A DNA stretch of 64,000 nucleotides. It comes from an uncultured Pseudomonadota bacterium (GTDB lineage Bacteria > Pseudomonadota > Gammaproteobacteria > Steroidobacterales > Steroidobacteraceae). Positions 26,859 to 36,830 of the stretch are shown here, piece by piece (the stretch's first letter is position 1; the number at the start of each line of letters is the position of its first letter). The notes below the pieces were generated by a model. The model saw only the letters and a program-made list of their open reading frames with translations, was not told the origin of the DNA and made no database searches. The translations under genes were made by a program, and so were the position numbers. Location of the stretch: the NCBI GenBank assembly GCA_903832085.1, contig CAIKZZ010000040.1, positions 20,556 to 84,555 on the forward strand, in the 5' to 3' direction.

Positions 26859-26933
26859 GATCTTCTCCTACAACCAGCAATACCGCGGACCCTGATCATA
26901 CCCCAAAGGGCGTCTGGCTAAACCTCGATAAGT

Positions 26934-27407
26934 TCATGTTTTTTGGTCTGAAGATGGGGGTTTTACCGGTGGGACTTGCAGCCAAAACGTGACCGGCCCG
27001 TCATTCGTCAGCTGGACCTGCATGTGCGCACCAAATTCCCCGGTCGCAAGCGTGCCAATCTTGGCGCGCGCGAGATTCACCATGTAATCGTATAGGCGAC
27101 GGCCTTCCGCTGGTGGCGCGGCCGGCCCAAAGCCCGGTCGCGTCCCGTTAGCTGTGTCAGCGGCGAGCGTAAATTGCGATACCAGCAGCAGGCCCGCGCC
27201 CGTGTCGGTCAGACTACGGTTCATGCGACCCTCGCCGTCATCAAATATCCGATAACTCAGTACGCGTTCGAGGAGCCGATTCGCCTGTGTTTCGGTGTCA
27301 AAGCGTTCCACACCTAGGAACACCAGCAGGCCCGGGCCGATTTCGCCAATCACGTTGCCGGCCACACGAACGGATGCCTGAGTGACGCGTTGCAAGAGTG
27401 CAATCAT
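26934..27407 (-). CDS. dtd: D-aminoacyl-tRNA deacylase
   Basis: Frees tRNA mischarged with D-amino acids (and glycine on tRNA-Ala). The 157-residue sequence has both active-site motifs, SQFTL (77-81) and the NxGPxT motif as NDGPVT (135-140), plus the N-terminal [13 protein letters not shown]. It stands upstream of tatABC on the same strand and downstream of the AT-rich island, whose left edge begins about 70 bases before its start. Confidence 0.96.
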   Translation of the reverse strand: MIALLQRVTQASVRVAGNVIGEIGPGLLVFLGVERFDTETQANRLLERVLSYRIFDDGEGRMNRSLTDTGAGLLLVSQFTLAADTANGTRPGFGPAAPPAEGRRLYDYMVNLARAKIGTLATGEFGAHMQVQLTNDGPVTFWLQVPPVKPPSSDQKT

Positions 27408-27506
27408 GGTAAGGATGCTCGCAATGAGTACGTATCATCGCAGGAAAATCGCTTGGCATCAAAAGCGCACTTAATGATTCATTTTCAGAGATTAAAAAGC
27501 CGTTCT

Positions 27507-27538
27507 TTAAATCTATAAACCCACAATTATAGATTTAA
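27507..27538. repeat. Perfect inverted repeat in the AT-rich island
   Basis: TTAAATCTATAA and its exact complement TTATAGATTTAA flank the eight-base loop ACCCACAA. The stem is almost all A-T, so it is more likely a protein-binding or cruciform element than a terminator. The loop carries a CCCAC, repeated at 27562-27566 and, inverted, at 27670-27674. Confidence 0.7.
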
Positions 27539-27613
27539 TAGCTACAAATTGGATTTTATATCCCACATATATGATAATTTAGAAAAAGAATAAATAAAAT
27601 GAACAATAAACCG

Positions 27614-27630
27614 ACTATTTATCAAATAGT
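27614..27630. repeat. Short inverted repeat in the AT-rich island
   Basis: ACTATTT and AAATAGT flank the loop ATC, a 7-bp symmetric site. It lies between the two arms of the longer-range ATATCCCAC/GTGGGATAT repeat. It could be an operator half-pair; nothing further can be read. Confidence 0.5.
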
Positions 27631-27861
27631 GGTATTTATTTAATTAAAATAGCAAAAATAAACGTGTAAGTGGGATATTAACATCTATTAATAGTGATTT
27701 TATCAATTAAAAATAGAAAAAAGTTATTTAACATATTCCAATATACAAATCCCCTCGCTCCACGACCGGCAGACTTGCTGATATCCGCATGGGCCGCTTT
27801 CTAGGCTTCGCAGTCGGCCTGCTACAGTAGGCTCCAATTTGTTAACCGTGCTGGATCATTT

Positions 27862-29385
27862 ATGGCCCTCATACGTGAAGCCGACCTTGTACAAAGCGTT
27901 GCTGACGCACTGCAATACATTTCGTATTACCACTCTCCAGATTTCATCCAAGCGATGGGTGTCGCCTATGAGCTCGAACAAAGCCCCGCTGCACGGGATG
28001 CCATCGCACAAATCCTGACGAACTCCCGCATGTGTGCCGAGGGGCACCGACCACTGTGTCAGGACACAGGGATCGTCGTGGTCTTTGTTAAAGTTGGCAT
28101 GCAGGTGCAATGGGATAGCGCGCGTCCATTGGCTGACATGATCAATGAGGGCGTGCGTCGCGCGTATCTTGACAAGGACAATCGCTTACGCGCCTCAATC
28201 GTTGCGGACCCTGCGGGCACGCGCACCAATACGCGCGATAACACACCTGCGGTAGTGCACGTGGAGCTTGTGGCAGGCGATGGTGTTGATGTGACCGTCA
28301 CCGCCAAAGGCGGCGGTAGCGAAAACAAAGCCATGTTCGCCATGTTAAACCCATCGGATTCAGTCGCTGACTGGGTGGTGGAGATGGTGCCTAAGATGGG
28401 GGCTGGTTGGTGCCCACCAGGTATGCTCGGCATCGGCATCGGTGGGAGCGCCGAAAAGGCGCTGCTACTCGCAAAAGAATCTTTAATGGCGCCTATCGAC
28501 ATGCCGGCACTCAAAGCACGCGGCGCGCGTACACGCTTAGAGGAACTGCGCATCGAGATCTTCGATCGCGTCAACGCGCTCGGCATAGGCGCTCAAGGCC
28601 TAGGTGGATTGACCACGCTACTCGATGTGCAAATTCTGGATTATCCAACGCACGCAGTGTCACTACCGGTAGCCGTTATTCCTAACTGCGCTGCGACGCG
28701 CCATGCGCATTTTCATCTCGATGGCACGGGACCTGCGCAGCTTGCGCCGCCGGACTTAAAGACGTGGCCGAAGGTTGCGTGGACTCCAGATGCTAGCGTG
28801 CGACATGTCGCTCTTGACGGGCTCACGAAAGCGGATATCGCGACATGGAAGCCTGGTGAGCGGCTGTTGCTGTCGGGTAAATTTCTGACCGGACGCGATG
28901 CGGCGCATAAACGCATTTGCAGCCTCTTAGATGCGGGGCAGCCATTACCAGATGGCCTGTCATTCAAGGATCGATTGATTTATTACGTGGGACCGGTTGA
29001 TCCGGTTGCCGGTGAGGTCGTGGGTCCTGCGGGCCCTACCACAGCAAATCGCATGGATCGCTATACCGAGACGATGCTAGAAAAGGCGGGCCTACTTGCC
29101 ATGGTGGGCAAAGCAGAGCGTGGCCCACAAGGCATTGCGGCGATTAAAAAGCACAGAAGCGCCTATCTGATCGCGGTCGGTGGAGCTGCTTATCTTGTGT
29201 CCAAAGCGATTCGTTCGAGTCGCGTCGTCGCATTCCCGGAGCTCGGCATGGAGGCGGTGTATGAATTTGAAGTGAAAGATATGCCCGTCACTGTTGCTGT
29301 TGATGCAGCGGGCGAATCCGTGCACGACTCGGGTCCACGACTGTGGAAGGCAAAACTTGCCGGGATACCGATACTGACGGAGTAA
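27862..29385 (+). CDS. fumA: Fumarate hydratase class I, single-chain
   Basis: Fe-S fumarase (507 residues) converting fumarate and malate in the citric acid cycle. The N-terminal half has the cluster-region motif SRMCAEGHRPLCQDTGIV and later IPNCAATRHAHFHLDG; the C-terminal beta domain has PVDPVAGEVVGPAGPTT and LGMEAVYEFEV. The full two-domain chain fits FumA/FumB-type enzymes of gammaproteobacteria. The [4Fe-4S] cluster makes such enzymes sensitive to oxygen and superoxide. The start MALIREADLVQSVADALQYISYYH aligns with the family; the ribosome site is weak. The gene is preceded by the AT-rich island and ends 5 bases before the convergent trkH. Confidence 0.95.
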   Translation: MALIREADLVQSVADALQYISYYHSPDFIQAMGVAYELEQSPAARDAIAQILTNSRMCAEGHRPLCQDTGIVVVFVKVGMQVQWDSARPLADMINEGVRRAYLDKDNRLRASIVADPAGTRTNTRDNTPAVVHVELVAGDGVDVTVTAKGGGSENKAMFAMLNPSDSVADWVVEMVPKMGAGWCPPGMLGIGIGGSAEKALLLAKESLMAPIDMPALKARGARTRLEELRIEIFDRVNALGIGAQGLGGLTTLLDVQILDYPTHAVSLPVAVIPNCAATRHAHFHLDGTGPAQLAPPDLKTWPKVAWTPDASVRHVALDGLTKADIATWKPGERLLLSGKFLTGRDAAHKRICSLLDAGQPLPDGLSFKDRLIYYVGPVDPVAGEVVGPAGPTTANRMDRYTETMLEKAGLLAMVGKAERGPQGIAAIKKHRSAYLIAVGGAAYLVSKAIRSSRVVAFPELGMEAVYEFEVKDMPVTVAVDAAGESVHDSGPRLWKAKLAGIPILTE

Positions 29386-29390
29386 CGGCG

Positions 29391-30842
29391 TCAGTGTCGC
29401 CAGAAGGCGGGCATGAATAGTACTACGAGCGTAAAAACTTCGAGTCGACCCACCAGCATCGCCGTGATACAGACCCACTTCGCTGCATCCGGAACATGCT
29501 GAAATGTAGAGGCAACCGACCCGAGCCCTTGGCCCGCGTTGTTGATGCAAGCTGCGATGGCAGACCAAGCGCTGATCTGATCAAGGCCCGCAGCCATCAC
29601 TAGCAGCATCATTAGACCAAAGAGCACAAGATAGATAGCAAAAAACCCTGTTACGGCTGCGAGTACCCGGCCGGGCACAGGTTTGTCGGCTACTTTGACA
29701 TGCAGCTCGGCGCTTGGATGCACCAGTCGCGTCAGCTCGCGTTGTGCCTGCTTCAGTACGAGCTGCCAGCGAATAATTTTCATTCCGCCCGCGGTTGAGC
29801 CTGAGCAGCCCCCCACAAACGTGATCAGCATTAAAAGCACTGGCAACATTCCTGGCCAGGACGCAAAGCCAGTTCCAGCAAAGCCTGTGGTCGTGAGCAT
29901 GGAGGCGACTGCTAGTGACCCGTATCTAAATGCCTCCCCTGAGGTTACATACACACCAGTCGCCAGCAGATAGCAGCCGACCAGCGCGATCAGCAAGACA
30001 AGCAATGCCAGATAACCCTTAAATTGTGGATCACTTAAATAGGCACCAACATCTTTATTGCGCCAAGCAATAAAGTGCAGCGCAAAATTTGTGGCGCCCA
30101 AAAACATGAACACGGTTGCAACCAGTTCGATAGCTGCCGAGTGGAAATGTCCAAGTCCAGCGTCGTATGGCGAAAACCCGCCAGTCGACACGGTGGCAAA
30201 CGCATGCGTGATGGCGTCAAAAGTATCCATGCCAGCAAATGCAAAACAAAATATGCATGCAACAGTGAGTAACAGATAAATACCGGATAGCGAGCGCGCC
30301 GTTTGCATTAAGCGTGGCGTGAGCTTGTCATCCTTAACAGGACCAGGCGTTTCGGCTTTGTATAGCTGCATACCGCCGATCCCAAGCACCGGCAGTAACG
30401 CCACAGCGAGAATGATGACGCCAGCACCTCCCAGCCATTGTAGTTGCTGGCGATACCAGAGGAGTGATTTTGGTAGCGCATCAAGTCCGGTGAGTACCGT
30501 TGCACTCGTGGTCGTGATGCCAGCGACTGACTCAAAAACTGCATCGGTAAATCCGAGTCGCGGAGTCATACCGAGCAGTAGCGGCAACGCGCCGGCAACG
30601 CTTAACAGAATCCAGAACAGTGCGACGACCAAGAACCCGTCTCGCAGACGCAAGTCACGCTGGACGTTTCGTACCGGGAGCCACAATAGCAAGCCACTGA
30701 GGAGCAGGGCAGCAAAAGACAGCGCAAAAGACGCTAATTCTTGGTCGCCATAAATGAGGCCAACGATGACGGGGGGCACCATCGTGAGGCTGAATAGCGT
30801 GACAATAATACCGAGGATGCGTTGTACGCTCGACGGGTACAT
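29391..30842 (-). CDS. trkH: Trk potassium uptake protein TrkH
   Basis: Potassium-translocating subunit of the Trk system: 483 residues, four pore-loop repeats of the M1-P-M2 type. The selectivity-filter-like stretches GITTTSATVLTG, FATVSTGGFSPYD, MLTTTGFAGTGF and NNAGQGLG are in order. The VGGCSGSTAGGMKIIR segment is a strong TrkH/KtrB mark. It follows trkA by 20 bases on the same strand, giving the trkA-trkH operon. Uptake is powered by the proton gradient and gated by nucleotide binding to TrkA. Confidence 0.96.
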   Translation of the reverse strand: MYPSSVQRILGIIVTLFSLTMVPPVIVGLIYGDQELASFALSFAALLLSGLLLWLPVRNVQRDLRLRDGFLVVALFWILLSVAGALPLLLGMTPRLGFTDAVFESVAGITTTSATVLTGLDALPKSLLWYRQQLQWLGGAGVIILAVALLPVLGIGGMQLYKAETPGPVKDDKLTPRLMQTARSLSGIYLLLTVACIFCFAFAGMDTFDAITHAFATVSTGGFSPYDAGLGHFHSAAIELVATVFMFLGATNFALHFIAWRNKDVGAYLSDPQFKGYLALLVLLIALVGCYLLATGVYVTSGEAFRYGSLAVASMLTTTGFAGTGFASWPGMLPVLLMLITFVGGCSGSTAGGMKIIRWQLVLKQAQRELTRLVHPSAELHVKVADKPVPGRVLAAVTGFFAIYLVLFGLMMLLVMAAGLDQISAWSAIAACINNAGQGLGSVASTFQHVPDAAKWVCITAMLVGRLEVFTLVVLFMPAFWRH

Positions 30843-30862
30843 GGTTATGAGTCGTGCTTTGG

Positions 30863-32254
30863 CTAGATGAAGGCGACGCCAGTCTGAAACAGTTTTTCTA
30901 CTGCCTCAACATGGCGTCGGTCGGTAAGAAACAAAATGACATGATCCCCTTCGCTGATCACGATGTCATGGTGTCCCATCAGAACATTATCACCACGCAC
31001 AATGGCGCCAATGGTAGTGCCCTCAGGCAGTTTGATGTCCTCGATTTTGCGTCCAACCACCTTCGAGTTATCGGCATCGCCATGGGCAATGGCCTCGATC
31101 GCTTCCGCCGCACCACGACGCAGCGAATGCACATTGACCACATCACCGCGGCGGACGTGAGCAAGCAGTGAGCCGATGGTGATCGTCTGCGGCACGATGG
31201 CGATGTCGATCCGATCGTTTTCTACAAGCTCAGCATAGGAGGGCTTATTGATCAGCGCCATCACTTTGCGACAGCCCAACCTTTTAGCCAACATCGCCGA
31301 GAGCATATTGGCTTCTTCGGCGTTGGTGACTGCAACAAAGGCATCGGCTGTGTCAATGTTTTCCTCAAGCAATAGCCCTTCGTCGGCTGCATCACCATGT
31401 AGCACAATCGTGCTTCGCAGGAGTTCTGATGCGCGGCGTGCTCGGCGCTGATCACGTTCAATCAGTTTGACTTGATGTGCTGACTCGAGGGCCTGCGCGA
31501 GTCGAATGCCGATATTCCCAGCCCCCGCGATGACCACGTGCCGCATCGGGGCTTCAAGCTTGCGCAGTTCGCTCATGACTGTGCGGATGTCTTCCCGAGC
31601 CGCAAGGAAAAACACTTCATCATCGGGTTCGATGATGGTATCTCCCTCGGGTTTTACGCTGCGGCCTTTTCGATAAATGGCCGCGACGCGCGAGTCCATA
31701 TTGGGCGTGTGCTGCTTGAGTTTATTGAGCGGCTGCCCGACCAGTAAGCCGCCCTCAACCGCCCGCACACTGACCAAGCGCACACGACCATCAGCAAAAT
31801 CAAGCACTTGCAGAGCGCCTGGGTGCCGGAACAGCTGTTCCACGTATTCGGTGACGAGCTGTTCTGGGCTGATCCACACATCCACGGCAAAGCCGGCGGT
31901 GTCCGAAAACAGGTCCGGCCGCGCGGTGTAGGAGGCGCTACGGATGCGCGCGATTTTGGTGGGCGTCTTAAATAACGACCACGCGACGTGGCAGGCAACC
32001 ATGTTGACTTCATCGCTATTGGTGAGCGCGACGAGTAGCTGCGCATCTGCACAGCCAGCCGCTTCGAGTACTGCAGGATTTGCGCCATTACCGCTGACCG
32101 TGCGTACGTCCATACGGTCCTGCAATTCGCGCAAGACCGTATCGTCTGAGTCAACGACAGTGACTTCGTTGGCCTCTTCCCTAGACAGATGATAGGCAGC
32201 CGTTCGGCCAACCTGTCCGGCACCGACAATGATGATTTTCAAAGAGTCACGCAA
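30863..32254 (-). CDS. trkA: Trk system regulatory subunit TrkA
   Basis: Peripheral NAD(H)-binding subunit that gates TrkH. It contains two tandem RCK halves, each with a Rossmann NAD site: IIIVGAGQVGRTAAYHL near the start and HVVIAGAGNIGIRLAQ near residue 240, each followed by a C-terminal RCK_C domain (for example VGRKIEDIKLPEGTTIGAIVRG). The 463-residue length is typical of the duplicated form. It is divergent from the efflux operon. Confidence 0.96.
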   Translation of the reverse strand: MRDSLKIIIVGAGQVGRTAAYHLSREEANEVTVVDSDDTVLRELQDRMDVRTVSGNGANPAVLEAAGCADAQLLVALTNSDEVNMVACHVAWSLFKTPTKIARIRSASYTARPDLFSDTAGFAVDVWISPEQLVTEYVEQLFRHPGALQVLDFADGRVRLVSVRAVEGGLLVGQPLNKLKQHTPNMDSRVAAIYRKGRSVKPEGDTIIEPDDEVFFLAAREDIRTVMSELRKLEAPMRHVVIAGAGNIGIRLAQALESAHQVKLIERDQRRARRASELLRSTIVLHGDAADEGLLLEENIDTADAFVAVTNAEEANMLSAMLAKRLGCRKVMALINKPSYAELVENDRIDIAIVPQTITIGSLLAHVRRGDVVNVHSLRRGAAEAIEAIAHGDADNSKVVGRKIEDIKLPEGTTIGAIVRGDNVLMGHHDIVISEGDHVILFLTDRRHVEAVEKLFQTGVAFI

Positions 32255-32430
32255 TGCACCATGGTGCCCCTAGTCTAACAGGGCGCGACGCGTTTACAGC
32301 TGGCCGCCTGATCTAGTCTGTAGAAGCTTTACAAGTCTTTGCTTTTAAAGGACGTGTTCAATCTACCATAGTGTGGGACAATGGTACGCTGGACAACGCC
32401 ACGGTGACGGTGTCGACAGGAGTGATCCCA

Positions 32431-33708
32431 GTGACCAGACGACAAAAGCAGATGATCCCGTTGGTTTTGATCGTCATCGCGATCGCCACAGCCGTTTATG
32501 TCACACGGTGGCGTGATGTGGGTGGCCCAGCGGGGCCTGGCTTTGGTCGAGGCGCTCATGGCGGCGGCCCCCCCGTGCCGGTGCGCGTTGTGGTGGCGGG
32601 TCGTGGTTCTATCGATATGACCCTCGATGCTCTTGGGACTGTGACCGCGCGCAACACAGCGGTTGTGCGAACGCGTGTTGATGGCTTGCTGCAGAAGATC
32701 AATTTTCAGGAAGGCCGCGAGGTTAAGGCAGGGGATGTGCTTGCGCAGCTCGACCCACGACCCTACCTCGCCGCTTTGGATCAGGCGAATGGCCAATTAG
32801 CACGTGATAGCGCGCTGCTTGCCAGCGCTCGCAATGATCTAGATAGATATCAAACGTTGCTCGCGCTCGATTCCATCGCTAAGCAGCAAGTCGACGATCA
32901 AGCGGAGCTGGTGCACCAGTACGAAGGAACGGTGCAGACGGATGCAGGCACTGTAGCCACCGCAAAACTTAATCTCGATTGGACACATATCAGCGCACCC
33001 ATCGCAGGTCGCGTCGGATTAAAACAGGCGGATGTCGGTAACGTCGTGCACACCACGGATGTTGCAGGAGTGGTGGTACTAACGCAGACAGCCCCCATCA
33101 ATGTGATCTTTGCGATACCCGCTGACCGTGCTCCAGAGGCCTTAAGTCGCTGGCGTGGCGGGCAGCATCTCAAAGTAGAAGCGTATGATCGCGATGGCAG
33201 CACCCGACTTGCGGTGGGCACACTGGAAAGCACTGATAACGTCGTCGATCCCACCACTAGCACTGTCAAACTTAAAGGCGTTTTCGATAATGCTGACGGC
33301 AACTTGTTTCCGAATCAGTTCGTCAATGCGCGACTGACGCTGGTTACATTGACGGATCAAACGCTCGTCAAAGCGAGCGCTATTCAACGTGGCACCCCAG
33401 GCACTTTTGTTTACGTCGTGAACGAAGATAGTACGGTTTCTATGCGACCTGTCACAGTCACCACCACATTCGCAGATACTGCTGCCATTGCAAAAGGACT
33501 GCAGCCCGGCGAACAAGTGGTGATCGACGGTACCGATAAACTCAAGGAAGGCGCCAAGGTCGCGATTGCCGCAGAAATGCCAGTGCCGAGCCGTGACCCC
33601 ACGGGCAAGGGCAAGTGGGGCGGTGGTGGTCGCGGTGCTGCTGGGCATGCGGCTGATGGTGGAACCCGCAAGCGCTCGCAACCAGCCGACCTCAGAACCA
33701 ATCCGTGA
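32431..33708 (+). CDS. mdtA: RND efflux periplasmic adaptor, MdtA-like
   Basis: Membrane fusion protein linking two RND pumps to the outer-membrane channel. I start at the GTG of 32431 (TRRQKQMIP): AGGAG stands eight bases before it, and the resulting protein opens with its membrane anchor ([20 protein letters not shown]). The ATG at 32371 would place 20 odd residues first. Inside are the lipoyl/barrel-sandwich halves ([31 protein letters not shown] and [19 protein letters not shown]) around an alpha-hairpin, and a Gly-rich tail. Its stop overlaps the next gene's GTG as GTGA. First of a four-gene tripartite operon. Confidence 0.92.
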   Translation: MTRRQKQMIPLVLIVIAIATAVYVTRWRDVGGPAGPGFGRGAHGGGPPVPVRVVVAGRGSIDMTLDALGTVTARNTAVVRTRVDGLLQKINFQEGREVKAGDVLAQLDPRPYLAALDQANGQLARDSALLASARNDLDRYQTLLALDSIAKQQVDDQAELVHQYEGTVQTDAGTVATAKLNLDWTHISAPIAGRVGLKQADVGNVVHTTDVAGVVVLTQTAPINVIFAIPADRAPEALSRWRGGQHLKVEAYDRDGSTRLAVGTLESTDNVVDPTTSTVKLKGVFDNADGNLFPNQFVNARLTLVTLTDQTLVKASAIQRGTPGTFVYVVNEDSTVSMRPVTVTTTFADTAAIAKGLQPGEQVVIDGTDKLKEGAKVAIAAEMPVPSRDPTGKGKWGGGGRGAAGHAADGGTRKRSQPADLRTNP

Positions 33709-36700
33709 ATCCATCGCGTCTCTTTATAGAGCGCCCCGTCGCGACGTCACTCGCGACGCTCGCCATCGTACTTGCCGGATTCATGGGATATTTTGGGTTG
33801 TCGGTATCGGCACTGCCCGAAGTTGATTATCCCACCATCCAAGTGACCACGCTGTACCCGGGTGCGAGCCCAGACGTGATGACCTCGGCCATTACGGCAC
33901 CTCTTGAGCGACAGTTTGGTCAGGTGCCTGGGCTTATGCAGATGATCTCAACGAGCTCAGGAGGGGCATCCGTCATCACGCTGCGCTTCACGCTTGATCT
34001 GACTTTGGATGTAGCCGAACAAGAAGTACAGGCGGCGATCAACTCGGCGGCAACGTTTTTACCCAACGATCTACCGATGCCGCCAATCTATGCAAAGGTC
34101 AATCCGGCCGATGCACCAATCATGACGCTTGCCGTGGCCTCCGACACCTTGTCGCTGCCAGCAATCGAAGATTACGTTGATACACGTCTTGCGCAGAAGC
34201 TATCTGAAATCTCAGGCGTTGGCCTCGTATCCATTGGCGGCGGCCAGCGTCCTGCCGTACGTGTACAGATTGATCCGGTTGCACTCGCGGCCGCAGGCTT
34301 AACACTAGAGGACGTGCGTACGTCTGTAGGAGCTGCCAACGTTAATGGTGCCAAAGGCAGTTTTGACGGCAGTGTGCAGGCTTCCACGGTGGGAGCTAAC
34401 GATCAACTCAGATCTGCCGCGGACTACCGTCACCTCGTTGTTGCGTTTAAAAATGGCGCAGCGATCCGTCTTGGCGATGTCGGTCGTATTGTTGATGATG
34501 CCGAAAATAGCAAGCTAGCAGCCTGGGCGACAATCGATGGCCGCATGCGACCAGCTGTCATCCTGAATATACAGCGTCAGCCGAGCAGTAATGTCATCGA
34601 CACTGTCGACAGAATTCGCGCGACATTGCCGCAACTCACTGGATCGTTGCCCGGTGGTCTGCAAGTCCACGTCTTAAGTGACCGTACCGCCACGATTCGT
34701 GCATCCGTGCGTGACGTTGAGTTTGAACTCGTTTTATCAGTCAGTCTTGTCGTGCTCGTAATATTCTTGTTTCTACGCAATCTACGCGCCACGATTATCC
34801 CGAGCGTTGTCGTGCCAGTGTCACTCATTGGCACTTTTGGAATCATGTATCTGATTGGATTTTCAATCAACAACCTAACTATTATGGCGCTAACCATTGC
34901 CACAGGTTTTGTGGTCGATGATGCCATCGTCATGATTGAGAACATCAGTCGCTATATAGAGCAAGGCGAGAAACCCCTTGATGCCGCACTACGGGGCTCA
35001 AAACAAATTGGCTTCACAATCATCTCGCTCACGTTATCTTTAATTGCGGTGCTGATACCACTGCTTTTTATGCGCGAGGTGGTCGGGCGCTTATTCCGTG
35101 AATTTGCGGTCACGCTCGCTGTTGCTATTGTGTTATCTGCCATCATCTCGCTGACACTTACGCCGATGATGTGTGCCCGTTTCCTTATCAAGCATGACGA
35201 GTCTAAGGAAAGCCCTTGGCTCGGTCGCCTCAAAACTGGCTTTGACCAATTGAGCGCAGCTTACGGCCGGTGGTTGACTGTAGTTTTGCGCTATAAGCGC
35301 ACGACTCTATGGGTGGCAGCCGGCACGTTAGTATTAACCGTCTTGCTGTATGTGGTCGTGCCTAAGGGGTTTTTCCCTCTACAGGATACCGGCGCGCTGC
35401 AGGGACTGACCGAGGCACCTCAGACGATCTCTTTTGCTGGCATGTCCGAGCGACAACAACAGTTGGCTGAAGAGTTGACCAAGGATCCGGCTGTAAAAAG
35501 CGTGGCATCGATCATTGGTGTTGATGGCATTAATGCCACACTCAACAGTGGACGTCTGCAGATTGAGCTGAAAGACCGATCTGTCCGTGGCTCTGATCTT
35601 CAAAACATTGTGCACCGGCTAGCAGATCGAGCCACGCACGTGAGCGGCATCACTTTATATCTGCAACCCGTACAAGACCTTACGATCGAAGATCGTGTGT
35701 CACGTACGCAGTATCAGTTCACTCTGGAGGATGCTAATTACGAGGAGTTGGCAGTTTGGGTGAAGCGGCTGGTGGAGCGCTTGGCTAAGTCGCCTTTAAT
35801 GTCTGGTGTCGCGAGTGACTTACAAGATCAAGGCTTGCAGGAGTATGTGGATATCGACCGGGGTAGCGCTGGACGACTAGGCGTGACGGTGGCTGCGATC
35901 GATAACGCGCTCTACGATGCCTACGGGCAGCGTTTAATTTCAACAATATTTACGCAAGCCAACACCTACAGAGTCGTGCTTGAGGTGCGTCCGGAGCAGA
36001 CACGCGGACCAAAAGCACTCACAAGTCTTTATGTTGCAGGCGCCAGTGGTCCGGTGCCGTTGTCTAGCGTTGCGCATTTTGTCGAGCGCACAACCCCACT
36101 TGCCGTAAATCACTTAGGCCAATTTCCGGCAGCGACTATTTCATTTAATCTTGCTCGCGGCGCATCTTTAGGTAGTGCAGTCGCTGAAATTCACCAAGTG
36201 GAGCAGGAGCTACAACTGCCGCAGAGTATTGCGACGAGCTTTCAGGGTGCGGCACTCGCCTTTGAGGGCTCATTAACAAGTACCATCTGGTTGCTGATTG
36301 CTGCGATTGTCACGATGTATATTGTGCTCGGCGTTTTGTACGAAAGTTACATTCACCCAATTACGATTCTGTCCACGCTGCCATCGGCTGGCATTGGCGC
36401 GCTGCTGGCGTTGATGTTAAGCGGTACGGATCTTGGCATTATTGCGATCATTGGCATCGTGTTGCTCATCGGCATCGTCAAAAAGAACGCGATTATGATG
36501 ATTGACTTCGCGCTGGCTGCAGAGCGTGAAGAAGGGTTAGCCCCTGAGGAAGCCATTTTTCAGGCCTGTCTATTGCGCCTACGGCCGATCTTGATGACGA
36601 CAGTCGCGGCGCTTGCAGGAGCGCTACCCTTGATGCTCGGCAGTGGCGTAGGCTCAGAGTTACGCCATCCACTTGGACTAACAATGGTGGGCGGCCTGCT

Positions 36701-36830
36701 CGTAAGCCAAGTGCTTACGCTATTTACAACTCCGGTCATTTATCTTGCGTTCGATCAATTGAGTCGGCGCTTTGCCAAGTACCGGACAGATTCGTCCACC
36801 TCTCGGGGCAGCGACTCCGTCGTATTATGA
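33705..36830 (+). CDS. mdtB: RND multidrug transporter, MdtB-like
   Basis: Inner-membrane proton-drug antiporter of 1041 residues with the duplicated six-helix plus large periplasmic-loop plan of AcrB/MdtB. The N-terminus [24 protein letters not shown] is typical, and the paired Asp of the proton relay is in [14 protein letters not shown] on the fourth helix. The C-terminal half has [15 protein letters not shown]. The start codon is GTG, overlapping the adaptor's stop by four bases. In MdtABC systems MdtB and MdtC form a mixed trimer; the adjacent second pump supports that here. Confidence 0.94.
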   Translation: MNPSRLFIERPVATSLATLAIVLAGFMGYFGLSVSALPEVDYPTIQVTTLYPGASPDVMTSAITAPLERQFGQVPGLMQMISTSSGGASVITLRFTLDLTLDVAEQEVQAAINSAATFLPNDLPMPPIYAKVNPADAPIMTLAVASDTLSLPAIEDYVDTRLAQKLSEISGVGLVSIGGGQRPAVRVQIDPVALAAAGLTLEDVRTSVGAANVNGAKGSFDGSVQASTVGANDQLRSAADYRHLVVAFKNGAAIRLGDVGRIVDDAENSKLAAWATIDGRMRPAVILNIQRQPSSNVIDTVDRIRATLPQLTGSLPGGLQVHVLSDRTATIRASVRDVEFELVLSVSLVVLVIFLFLRNLRATIIPSVVVPVSLIGTFGIMYLIGFSINNLTIMALTIATGFVVDDAIVMIENISRYIEQGEKPLDAALRGSKQIGFTIISLTLSLIAVLIPLLFMREVVGRLFREFAVTLAVAIVLSAIISLTLTPMMCARFLIKHDESKESPWLGRLKTGFDQLSAAYGRWLTVVLRYKRTTLWVAAGTLVLTVLLYVVVPKGFFPLQDTGALQGLTEAPQTISFAGMSERQQQLAEELTKDPAVKSVASIIGVDGINATLNSGRLQIELKDRSVRGSDLQNIVHRLADRATHVSGITLYLQPVQDLTIEDRVSRTQYQFTLEDANYEELAVWVKRLVERLAKSPLMSGVASDLQDQGLQEYVDIDRGSAGRLGVTVAAIDNALYDAYGQRLISTIFTQANTYRVVLEVRPEQTRGPKALTSLYVAGASGPVPLSSVAHFVERTTPLAVNHLGQFPAATISFNLARGASLGSAVAEIHQVEQELQLPQSIATSFQGAALAFEGSLTSTIWLLIAAIVTMYIVLGVLYESYIHPITILSTLPSAGIGALLALMLSGTDLGIIAIIGIVLLIGIVKKNAIMMIDFALAAEREEGLAPEEAIFQACLLRLRPILMTTVAALAGALPLMLGSGVGSELRHPLGLTMVGGLLVSQVLTLFTTPVIYLAFDQLSRRFAKYRTDSSTSRGSDSVVL

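Larger units (their letters stand above)
27408..27861. other. Gene-free region with a very AT-rich island
   Basis: This 454-base gap lies between divergent dtd and fumarase genes. From 27481 to 27750 I counted 56 G or C in 270 bases (about 21%), against about 63% in a 60-base line of the adjoining fumarase gene. It has abrupt edges, many A and T runs, a 12-bp hairpin, a 7-bp hairpin, a 10-base palindrome CTATTAATAG at 27685-27694, and ATATCCCAC (27558-27566) facing its complement GTGGGATAT (27670-27678). No open frame longer than a few codons looks real. It may contain promoter and UP elements for one or both genes, a nucleoid-protein site, or a remnant of foreign DNA. Confidence 0.75.

Noticed and set aside
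27599..27643. Micro-ORF of 14 codons in the AT-rich island
   Set aside because: Too short, biased by AT content, and no convincing ribosome site.
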